The notes below the pieces were generated by a model. The model did not search any database. It had not been told where the DNA came from and worked only from the letters and a program-made list of their open reading frames with translations. 64,000 nucleotides of DNA from Dromaius novaehollandiae. Its lineage: Eukaryota; Chordata; Aves; Casuariiformes; Dromaiidae. Where the stretch lies: contig NC_088098.1 of NCBI RefSeq assembly GCF_036370855.1, positions 37,203,981 through 37,267,980 on the forward strand, given 5' to 3'. Below are positions 1 to 11,900 of the stretch, in pieces (position 1 is the first letter of the stretch; the number at the start of each line of letters is the position of its first letter). Position numbers and translations under genes: made by a program.

Positions 1-3000
1 GAATGTTCTGTACTTCATAAGGCTTTTCAGTGAACAGAAGCCTTTGCGTCTTTTGAATTTATTTAAGGCTTTGTTATGCTCATGTGTAAAACAAGCAGTT
101 CATTGATAATTCTGAAATTCTTGTGTATTCTTTCCATTTTGTATTCATTAAGGATTTTTGTTGCAGAAGTGCTCAGAATATAATGTGTGTTACTGCCTGA
201 GGATCTTACCCTCAATATCTTTAATAGATTAGTACTTTCACTGAAATTCCACTATTGCTTCATAAGAAGCAAGAATACATGGTAGTTTAAGACTTTTGCA
301 GCACACTTATGGCAGAACTTGAAAAATTCACTTACTGCTGTCAAGCAGGAAATCCTTCTTATGGTACAAGGTTCCCAGTGTTGTTCATTTTTTCATATTT
401 ATCGCAACATGAGCAATGTTTGTGTGTTTTCTTTTTTTCTTTTCTTTTTATTTTTTAAACCCCACTTGGAAACTTGTAGTTTCTGAGACTACTCCTCTCA
501 AGACTAGAAGGGCCAGAAATTTCACTGCTTTAGGAAAAAGGTTGAGCCGTCAGTTCAGCGAACAAAAGGCCTATAAGGTTATGGTTTTATATCTTTATTA
601 AAACTCAAATTGGGGTCTTATTTTGTTACTACATTTGGAGCCATAGTAGTTAGATATGAGTTCCAAAGTCCCTGCAGTACTTCAGCTCTTCTTTTCTTTT
701 AGCTGTTTGAATAAGTGCTGCAATAGTCAAATACGAAGCATTCCCAAGAAAAAGTCTGTAGTAGTGAATTCTTAGACTGATAACTTTTGTATTTCCATTG
801 TTAACAGTGAATGGCTGTAAGCAATAAAGTGAGAAAATTATATGCTTTTTCACTGATTGTTCCAGCCTTACCTTGTCCTTCTTTTCCATAGCCTCATGTT
901 GTTCCAATACATTTTTTTTTTCAGGCGGTTTTCTGGTCCTTTTAGTTGTCAAATGTTGTCATGTATAATCTTTCATATTGTTTAGTACTGTTAGCTTTAT
1001 AGCTAGTGTTACTAGAATTGAATTGTGGTGTGTTTGGTAGTTCTGTTCTTTACATTGAGTGTGAAGATTCCTGTATTAGTAACTTTTGACCAACTGCTTT
1101 TACAGTATTTAAGTAGCTTCAGGGTTTAAGTTTGTTCGTTTTTTCTTTCTTTCTCATAGTACACACAGCAGAGACAATAGTTTAATGTCCATTTGTGGCC
1201 ACCTATTAGCCAAGAAATGGTTGATTTTTTTGAGGGGTCTCCAGAACTAAAAATGCCAGCTTTTGCAGTTTAAAAACAACAATAATAATGAAAACTGGGG
1301 CGGGAAAAAAGATCAAGTATCAGGAGTGGTAGTGTATCTTCTGTGGATCAGAAGGTCATGTTGGTGAAGTAACGTTAGCTTGATGTTCTGCAGAGCACTC
1401 AAGTATACTGGTATTTGGCCACTGAGAGCAAACTATTGATGCAATGGCTACTTTGACATGCTCAGTGACCATTTAACGGGGGATGTGTGAATCAGGATTT
1501 GCACAATGCCATAATTGTTTAATGGTCCCAGAGTGGTGACTGGGTCACAATATGAGCACTGCAAGCTGTTTCCATCCGTCATGAGAAGCTAGATGGCATC
1601 TTGGCAGAGTGATGTTGGCTCTGAGCTTTGCTCTCTGGCAGAAATGGAGACTGAGTCAGATAAGAACATAAGTAGCAAATTTGACATGTCTGGAAGATGG
1701 GACTAGTTAAGTAGGTAGGAGAGTTGCGTTGCTTCTCCATTCTCTCAGAAGTCCTGTGTTTGACAGGTCGTTAATCTATGATGGAGAGGTAATGAAGGGC
1801 AAAATAAGGTATGGACAGTCAGTGCATGTGAAGTGAGCTGATACTGATCAGCTAAAAAAAAATTGCCAACTGAGTGTTTTTGAGGCATCTTTCCTCAGAC
1901 AGTCATACCTATGATTTAAAGCCCTCAAGGAACTTAAGGGTATCATAAGTGGGGGGATAAATCTGGATTTGGTTGCTCTTTCTTTACCGCGACATTAAGG
2001 AAACTGTTTCTCATAGAATGAGCTTTAGGTTAATAAGGTGTCTGAAAACCTTTGAGTTATGATGATATATGTACAGTTAAATGATTGAATTTTCAATGAT
2101 GTTTAACCTGTGGTACTTTGTATCTTCATTTGCCTTGTCTATTGTGTTTGTAATTTAATGTGTTTCTGTCAGACTTTGGTTCACTTTTCATTTGTATTTT
2201 TGTAGCGGGGCCAACAGAATCTGCCTTCGACGTATATAATACGCAGATCCTCAGGATTAGGTGCTATCTTTGGGCAGGTCAACAAATGCTTGTGTAGAAA
2301 AAACCAAAACCACCATTATCTAAGTCAAAGTAGTTAGGCTGCTTAGGGGAGGACAATTTTTTTTAGCCCAAGCATCTAAGCAACATATGCTGCTTTGCTT
2401 CCCTCAACTATGCAGAACACTGGTGTCTTACTGCAGGCCATGAGGAAGGATTGCTGGAGAGGCAGAGAGATACCTTGGGTTGTGGATTAAAATCTGAGGG
2501 GCATGTCAGTTCAGTGAGTTGCTGGTGGTGTGCGCTTACTAATAACACAAACTTGTATTTTTTTTTCCTCCTCCATGATGGGATTATTAATGTAGACTTA
2601 TAGGAAGTGAGAGTGATGACTCTAATCATATGAAAAGAGAATGAAAGATTGAGTTTGACTCCTTAATTCTCACTTTTGAAAAAGAGATCGTGATGAAATA
2701 TTTACAATAATGAGTATTACATAAAAAGATAAACCAGTAGTTTGTTTTCTTGTCTCATAATACAAGAAGGATATTCAAGTAACTGAACAGGTGACATTCT
2801 TAAAACTGTTAAATTCTGTCACACATTGAATAATGTGGGTGCTTTAAATTGTAGTCCCTTGTCATTGAAGCCAAAAAGTTATCAAGATTTAAGGGAGAGT
2901 GGAACACTTACCTACACAGGGAATGTTGTCAGGTAATACTGATACAGGTTTTGGTAGGTTTATAAAAACTCATGTTTTTGGGGTTATGATTACTTTAACT

Positions 3001-5910
3001 GCTAATAGGGCAACAGGAGCTCATTATGCTACCCAGTTTATATCTGTTCCTTCTACTGTCTCCATACATGCCAGAAGCTGCCCTGTCCAAGGCATGACTA
3101 CACAGATTTTTGGTTGCACACCTTCTAAAAGTTTTAAGCATTTTTACAGCACTCCTGTTCTTCCTCCCACGTTCGTTACGTGTCCTCCCTCGCCTTCTCT
3201 CGACATACCCATCTGCATGTTCTGCAGTAACCTGCTGGTTAGGCAAGGGGCAGCATATGGTGTGGCCCGTCTTTGAAATGTCTCTTGTCTTGGCTGCCTA
3301 CGTGTGTGCCGACTGGCCGGACGTTTGCTTGATCATTGGGCTGCTGAGGCACTGAGCAGGTGTCTTTGTGGGTCATGTGTTGTGCTGAGCTGAGCTAAAC
3401 AATGTTTGATTACAATGTAAAATCATATTGTAGGTAGTTGTCTACTGATGGATGGCATTTGATTCAAACCTAACTATTAGTATACTAACTTTTAATTTGA
3501 TACTTTCTTTATTATTTAGTACTTGTATGATCTAATGTTACTTTCTCTGTTTTAATTGACTAATAGCTTGCCATTGCTATAATACTAGGAAATGAAAAGC
3601 AATCACAAATCAAATTTTACTGTAAGATGTGCTGTAAAAATACATAACAGCATTTTTGAATTTTAATCTTGTTATATAATCATAAAGTACGATGAAGCAC
3701 AGCAACTCAGTGTTTCACATAATTCAAAGATGGCAGCTTTTCATATCTGTTTGGCTATGAGATAAGCTGCTAAAGTACTTTTTAGATATTCTTTTGTAAG
3801 TTTAATGCTCTGTCTTTCTTTGAGTTACTTTTTTTCTGCAGTGATTTTAAAAAATGCACTTTTCAAGCTCAGTTGTATTAATACTTAGTAACTGTTGGAG
3901 GAGTTACTACAAGATTTCCCCTATTATTAGATAAGAATAAAACCCAACAGCTTGGCCTTCTGGCCTTTTGAACTTGGAGAAGTTTCTCTCTAGAGTACTG
4001 GGAAAAAGAAAGTGAACTGCAGCATGGAAGATCCTGTTTTACAGATACCCTCCAAACTTGGAAGTATGTTCTTGTTGCTTTGATTTCATCACCTTCTTTG
4101 GTGGGGCGCAGGGGTAGAGAGGAGGAACTGTTAGGGCCGTGCCGAGTAATGTGGAGTTCTTCAGTTACACGCCAACTAAATATGGCATTGGGAACGTTAT
4201 TTCTTTTCCTTTGGAAAGAGAAATTCATGCTTCCGAAAGATTAATGGATGGAAAATAATAAAAACATTACATTGCCTGTAGTAGGGATGCTTTGGCATGG
4301 AAGAACTAGTATATAGTAGAGAAAGTGCTTAGTAAAATCACTGGTAGAAATGCACTTCTACCAGTATAACTGATAATACCAGAAGGCTTTTCTGGCGCAG
4401 CTGTCCTGGTAATTGATAACTTTTGTTCATACTTATGACTTATACAATTATCCTGGTAGATCTGGTCCAAATGACAGCTTTTTAACTTGTTTTTAACTAA
4501 AAGGTAAAATTTAAATAGTGACTGCATTTTCAAAAGAGGTATTTGGTAGAAATAGAGGGTCTTTTTGGTAGAAAAGAAAAAAGCTGTAGCAGAGGAAAGG
4601 AAAGAAGGCTTCCAATACTTGAAAAAGAACTCAATGTAGTGCTGGCAGTAATCCTTCAGGGGGAAGACTGGACTAAATGGCCTCTAGAGTTCACTTCCAA
4701 ACAACACTTTTATGATTCAACTTGACACTTTAGAAATTTCTTGCTTGTGTAAAGTGAAGAGAAATTTATGAAGTAAACCTACAAAAGAAGGAACAAGTAA
4801 ACTGAGTTTTACTGATTTTAAGCTCTGTATACATGTCTAGCTGGTTAAGTTTAGAGACCTAAATTTTTAGTTAACTTGCCTGATTGAAAATGTGATGATT
4901 TAAAATGTCTGAAAAATGAATATGTTGAGAAAGAGATTGATATTTCACTACTGAAGTAGTATAGTATCAGTCTCTGACTTGTGAAATTTCTGTTTTGCTT
5001 TTAAAAAATGTATTTCTTTAGAGAATATTTGCTGCTTAGTTTGAAAAACTAACATGATTATAAAAATTACTGTCACTGTTTGTATTTCACTTCCCAAAAA
5101 TCTTAGTTTGGTATATTAGGGACTTTTCATTTTCTCTTGAAGAGTTGTTTTAAAAAAGAAAACTTGTTTACATAGTCTTTTTATAGAACTTTTAAGAGGA
5201 TTTATAGTGTGCAGCACTGAGGAGCCTGCTGAATTTTGGCAGAGAAGAATTCTGTGAGGTTTTTTTGAGCATGATCAGAATACTGTGGGGAGTGTTTGTC
5301 CCAGGTGTGTTTTCCTATGGGCTTAAATGCTAAAATTGTAGGCAATGTGTATTCCTGCAAACCTTCATCTTACTCTTACATCTTCTACCTTTGAAATGAA
5401 ACCTAAGTCATTATTTAATCTAAGGCTCTGATTTCTGTGCAGTTCATCTTTTGTGCAATAAACTGTCCATTTTAATTTAAATTTAGGTTATAATTTCTGT
5501 ATGCTTAAAAGGCAAGTAGGGAAAAGGCAAAGTATGTTAGAAAGCTTCCTTGTGTTTGAAAAACTGTGTAGTATTTCCATATGAACCTTTGAATTCTAAT
5601 TAAAAAAATGTTGGGTATTGGATGTATTTTTTTGACTAACTGGCAAAACAATAATAGTTGGCATATTGCTTAGAGAATAAATAATGATCTGAGTAGTTTC
5701 AATTTCAGTTGCCTTTCAATAATGGGGAATTGGAAAACTCAGATTTTGGGGGGGGGGGTGGAGAGGGGGAAGGAAAGGTAACAAAAACCCTAGTAAGCTT
5801 CAAGCATTCACTTCTCAACTTATATAGATGAATCAAAGTCAATGACTACAGCAGGTGTTAAAAGCAATTTTAAAATACTGCCATTTATTTCATTTTTCTC
5901 TTTGTTATAG
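1..5910 (+). other. TBC1D15: TBC1D15 intron 1 (3' part)
   Basis: AT-rich intron sequence ending in the acceptor tttgttatag before exon 2. No exon matching the N-terminal TBC1D15 residues and no CpG island is seen, so exon 1 and the promoter are upstream. It holds a CR1 3'-end fragment near 4600-4722, a G9 run at about 5749, a small CpG-richer patch at 3110-3360, and a short coding-like stretch on the minus strand at 872-952. Nothing else is recognisable. Confidence 0.85.
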
Positions 5911-8900
5911 GTTGCATATGAGCAAGAAGGAGTTTTCATTCATTCATCCTGTGGAAAAAATGATGACCAGGACAACTTAATAGCAGGAGTACTACGTGTC
6001 ATAGAAAAGGTATTTGTGTAATAGTTACAGAATCTTCTTAAATGTGTTGACCAGGTACCTAACATATGTGGCGAATCTTAAGAGTTGTCTTAAACGTTGG
6101 ATTTTTTTAAAATGAAGATGAATATATTTGACATTTTCCACATAATTTGTATATTTATGTAAGTTATACTCTAATTGTTCCATGAGTGATTAGGGAGCTA
6201 TGTGTGCTTTGTTTAATTATGTAGTACTGAATGTTTTTATGATTATTTGTGTGTTAGGAAAATGAAGTAATAGTTGACTGGAGACCATTGGATGATACTT
6301 TGGATACTTCTAATATCCTTTGTGCTGGAAAGGTATGTTTGTTAGTTATTAGTGTTCTTCATTCTATTTCTTCAGAGATTTTCTATTATATGTGTTAATT
6401 CAGTTATGGGTAGATGGTCTCATAATGGGTAGCAGACTGTTTATTTGACTATCACTGGTATTAATAGTTACACTTAGGAATCATATTTGCGGACTGCAGC
6501 CTGGTTCGGATTATTATTTGGGTTATATGTGTGGTTAGTATGTGATTCATGCATAAAAAAGAAGGGGACCATCTATATAAATAGCAAAAGCCAAATGAGT
6601 GTAAGCAAATTGTGGTCACCCGTATCCCTTCAATGTATATTCTAGTCTGGTGTTTCATTCTTCATAATTAGGCTTAAAACAGAGAGATAGTGTTCTAATG
6701 CAAAATAAAAATAGAAGTCTATGGACATTCCAGGAACCAGTGAAATGTAGTATTTAGGCAGTATTAAGATGATGTGACTAAAACAAAAAGATTCAATTTC
6801 ACATTTAAATAAGAAGTTTGCTAGTATACGTTGGTTGGGTCTACTAGAGATGCTAGGATATATTTTAACACCATGCTAAATTTATTGCAGTAAAACCTCT
6901 TTTCTATTTAGTCTTAATGATAACTCAGATTTTCCTGTGTTGAACTGTATCATGTTTCTGGAAAATTTAATGCTGCAGGGTTTTTTTGCCTGTGAAAATA
7001 AAGATGCTTATTTTTATGCTGTTTAATCAGAGAAATTAGCTCAATTTTAGTATGTTATGTCTTTTGATACTTATTTTTTCTTATCGCTCAGGATTCCAGT
7101 TCTGTTGTGGAGTGGACTCAAACTCCTAAAGAAAAGTTCTCCCGAGGAGCAGATCGTCCGAGTAGTTATGAAGCAGAATGGGACATGGTCACCACTGTCT
7201 CTTTTAAAAAGAAACCTCATTCAAATGGAGGTACTTCCAAAATAAGTGGAATTTTTTTCATCATAGTAACTTGTAACTGAAGAATTGTCTTTTAGATTTG
7301 GTAAAATGGATTTATTAGGAATTGAAAAGCTGGGGTCATTTGTGATAGCGAATCTCTGGGTGTGGAAAAGAATTTACACAGGACCAGCTGTCTCTTGTTC
7401 CAAACTAATTTCTTCTTTACATTACAAGAGACGTGTATTGAGAAGGCATGTTACATCTAACATCTGTTCTCCATATCATTAGATGATGTAATCCGCTTTT
7501 ATCTGCATTGGATTCTTGCATTCTTTCAAATGAAAACTAGTCTTACTGTTAGAAAAGAAGAAAAGTGAGTAGTTCACTACTCAAATGCTTTTTCCTACTG
7601 GAACAGCAGGGGGAGATGGAGTATACAACTATGTAGTACGTGGGTCCGTCTTGTGTGGAAACTTAGAAAACTATTTTTCTTGCGTCTAATGAGCATTTTG
7701 GCAAAATACTTGATTTATAATGAGAATTATGTAGCTCTGAAATCAAGTATTTTGCCAAAATACATATATTTTCCTTAGACTCTATAATAAGAATGATGTA
7801 GCTATGAGAGTCTGAGAAGATATATATGTAAAAAACCCAACCAAAACCAAAAAACCCAAAACAAAAAACAGTGGTTTTCAAGAGTCATCTTTTTCCTTTG
7901 ATTCTCCCATATTTTTCTTTATAATCTTTGTTATAAAGACTAGCGTCTCTGTCATGCATAGAATGATTTATTTTATCATTGCTTCATATTCATTTTTACA
8001 TCTTTAGAGTACACCTTCATCCAAAGTCAGTATCAGTGAGCAATACCAACTTGGATTTTGTTCTTTGCCACTTCTTACTTATTTCCAGTTGTTCTAATTT
8101 GATGGGAGTGGATGGGAGAGGGGTGCCAGATCTCCTGCAGTCATGTTGGCAATTTTATGTCCTTGAGCGACCCTTCAGTTTGAGTGTACGTAGTCCTTGC
8201 ACTGTATTAGAAAGAGAAGAAGGTTTTCAAATGCCTTCTCTCTCATCTTGGTAGTAGCCTTACAAGGCATGGCTAATACTGTGTGTGATGTATAACATAC
8301 ATGATTGTAATGTATATTATGTTTAGTTTGAATGGGTGATACTACCTGGCAGAGAAGTTGGTGGGATTCAACTTGCTGCTGGAACTTGATACAGTTGTAT
8401 GTTTACCTGCTGGGCCATTTTTATAGACTGTAGGCACAGCTTTATGGAAGCAGTCGGATGGATTTGCTCATTGTTTTAGGAGTCTGTAGAAGGTGAGAAC
8501 TGCACAATGAGAAATCAGGGTAGTTATAGTATACCTTGTATTACCAGAACGAGTGCTGGGTGTTTGTGCGTTTATGGGGGTTTTTCTTGAACAGTGGCAG
8601 ATATTATGTGTCTGTAGTTGCTAACACTGGAAGTCAAACTAAAATCATGTGGTAATCTTGTTTTTAAGATGCTACAACTCATGCAAATGGAGAAAGCAAG
8701 TGGTCATTCCTGTTCAGTTTGACAGATCTGAAATCAATCAAACAAAACAAAGAAGGCATGGGATGGTCTTATTTGGTGTTCTGTCTAAAGGATGATGTGA
8801 GGCTCCCAGCTCTTCACTTTCATCGTGGAGATAGCAAACTATTGATCAAATGCCTTGAAAAGCATGTTGTGCTGAGTGAGTAAGTATCAGACAGCTCTTA

Positions 8901-11900
8901 GTTCTGGTTTAAAGTACGGATTATTAATCTACATTTTAAATTCTGCAATACATTTTTCAGATCAACACTTCTTGATGTATTTTCCCTTCCCATTTTTATT
9001 AATGGAATCAATTTTCAGGTGACTGAAACTATAATTTCACACACACCCTCAGAATTGTGGCTGAAGTTTTAAAATTGTTGGATCAATTTATGAGCTATTT
9101 TAGAATCTAAGTGTTATGATCTTCATAATGGCTCAGTAGCTCTCTCTAGTGGGCACAAAAGAAGACTGGGTATAAATTTGTCATCTGGAATACTCGAAAT
9201 TAAAGTTAAATCCTTGTCTGTGAACTACTTCTATTAAATGGGATTAATAATCTATATTAAAGATTGAGATCTTTTGTGTGAAATATCCGAGTATTGACAT
9301 CAGTGTAGGAAGTAATTATAGCACTGTTGTCTAAACGAATTTTATATAAATGTTTCCCCCAGAAATCTGTTTCGCCATATTTTCTTTACAGTGGGGAGTA
9401 TGTTTTACACTTGATCTTGACTCCTCAATTCAACTTTCAGAATGGATACGTAATTAGTCCCTATCGTGGTGTTAAATACTTTGGGTTGTTGTGTATTCAT
9501 ATTGTGTAATCTCCAAGTTTTTCGTATGGATAAAAGCCTCTTCAAACAAAGTGTAGATGCGGAACAAAATAGAATGCTCTGCTGTCAGCATATAGTCATA
9601 AATATAATTTTAAAAGGCACTCCAAAAAATTAACCTATTTACCCTATCTATAAAAAAGGCAAATAAGGATAGGTAGAACATGAAGAAACAATGAGACATT
9701 TCATCAGTATAATAGGTATGCTGTTATCAAAGGTATTTTGTTAGCATCACTTGCAAAATACCTTTCTGATGAAAGGTTTGAAGGCAGATAGTGAAATAGC
9801 TTTGCGACTTCTTATAGAGGACTCATCTCATGTGTTGGGAGCATCTTAAGGGAGGGAAAAAGCTGGGCCAGGGCTGCTTTTTTACAGGTAGGTGGAACAG
9901 TGGTCAACTGATATTGTTGGTATGAGGGACTGTCAGTAGGATACAAGGGCTGTATGTAAGCTGAACTGATCTGTGAAAGGCCTTGAGTGTCAAGATGTGC
10001 TACCTGTTTGCTATAGTCTGAAATTGTGAGCAACTTGGAGAAGGTGACATGGTCAATGTGGCAAACCAATGAAGTGACATTGACTGTAGTGTTCTCAAGG
10101 TTTTAAAGGAGAAAATTCATGAAGACCAGAGCAGATGATATTAGGGATGCAAAATAAAGGTGTAAGTACAAGTGGAGATGAGTAAATCCTAGTGACAGCT
10201 TCATCTTAAATCCTGAGGTGTTTTTCTGTAGTCTGCCTTTCAGGTCTTCCTTAAACCTCTGTTCATTTCTTTTCTTAATTTCATTTCTTCTGCAGGCTCA
10301 GGGAAACTTTCTCCACACGCCCCCAGCCCTCACCCCATGAAGGAGATTGTTTCCTTTTGAGCATACTGCTCTGTGTTCATTTGCTTGCAGATGCCTTTCA
10401 GCCTGTTGCTGTTAGGCTAGGGCAGATTTTGGGGGCAACATACATAGCAAACACTGGAAAAGCACTCTAGTTGTATGGTGAGCTGCAGAAAGCTTTATAT
10501 GTTTATATGTAAGATCTGTTAACTGTGTATCACAGCAGTGTACTTCAGATTTTTTATGAACTAATTGCAGTAATAGCTACTTGGTGAACAGGACCAAATT
10601 ATAAGTAGGTCTAGTGAGTACTCTTGACAGTGTAGATAAAAGATTTCCATTGACTTAATCAAAACTTTTTCAGAGCTAACCATCAACTAAATACTTCAAA
10701 GCCTGGTGTGAGGCTTTTATCAAAAAATTTTAGTTCAAGAATCTCCCTTACACTTTTTTTCCATCCAGTTCATTTGAGACTTTAACAAAATCAATTTAAA
10801 ATTTCTAATTTCACACTGTGGGTTTTTTCATTGCCAGTATTTAAAGGGTGTCATATTTGAATATGTATAAGACAGCAGTAAGCAACAGAAAAGTAGATAA
10901 CTAAAACCCAATGCTGCAACTACAGACCTATAGTTGTACTTGCATTAACTGTAGTGGCAGTTCCATGTGTTTGATATTAATTGAGACACCTGGACTAAAC
11001 TTGAATTTCTGTTAATCTCAGAGGCATAAAATAGCTACAAGACGCTGCTATGCTACGTAACAAACTATTCTGTCTTTCCGTATTCAGAAAGTTTTTTAGA
11101 TATTTTGCCTTTGCAGTTGAAAGTTTTCAAAAATAGGAATCTAAAATAACACACCACAATACCTTAAACCATTTCATGAAGCCAGATATTTAAGTTTCTT
11201 TTTCCGCCAGGCATTTGGTCATCAGTTTGTTACTGTGCATGATGTTAGTTTGCATACTACCATGCATTATTTCCCCTCTTAAAGTCATGTGTTGCAAATC
11301 AACATGCTTCATGTTGCTACATAAAGTTAATGTTTAGTGGCGGGTCACTAGATGAGTAATGATTTTGGTTTCTATTTCAAACACTCTCTCAGATACTTCA
11401 TGGTGAGTGATTAGTTAGTTGCTTACCACTCTTCCTTTATGTGACTTAGTGGAACCTTAGTTCTTGTCCTTCATGGCCTCTTGGCAGTTGATGTGAGCTT
11501 TTCTGCTGGGACAGTGCAAAACAGTGTTTCCCTTTGGATGGGTGAAGAAACTGTATGAAGAAGGGCAATCATAATGTCCTGTGTGTCTCATTAAAAGAAG
11601 GCAATGGCTTGGTGCTGTGTCGTCTGATACAGCAGGTGTATGTTGGGGTGTTCAAGAGCCTTACCAAGTGGAGCTGCCTGGTAAGATGAACAAGAGAAAC
11701 TTGAGGGCAAGATCAAGCATTTGGGATGTGTTGAGCTGCTTGGTACTGCTGCCTGAAATGGTCCCGAGTGTTGCAGAATGGAACATCAGGTGCTTTGAGA
11801 AATTTAAAGTAAAAAGCTGAGGCAGCCATGGAGATGAAATTTGAATGAAGCTAAGCGTTGGTTGAGCAGGGCCTTCCAGTTTTAGTTTACTTACTTAGAT

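Noticed and set aside
1..5910. TBC1D15 exon 1 within the window
   Set aside because: No CpG island and no match to the Ala/Gly-rich N-terminus; it must lie upstream.
7663..7881. 72-codon minus-strand frame over the 22-bp hairpin
   Set aside because: The composition (Phe/Gly/Tyr/Ile-rich from A/T runs) and lack of homology point to chance.
8876..8881. gtgagt at 8876 as the donor of TBC1D15 exon 5
   Set aside because: It would break the frame into exon 6; the overlapping gtaagt at 8880 gives E-SPQDKR as in human.
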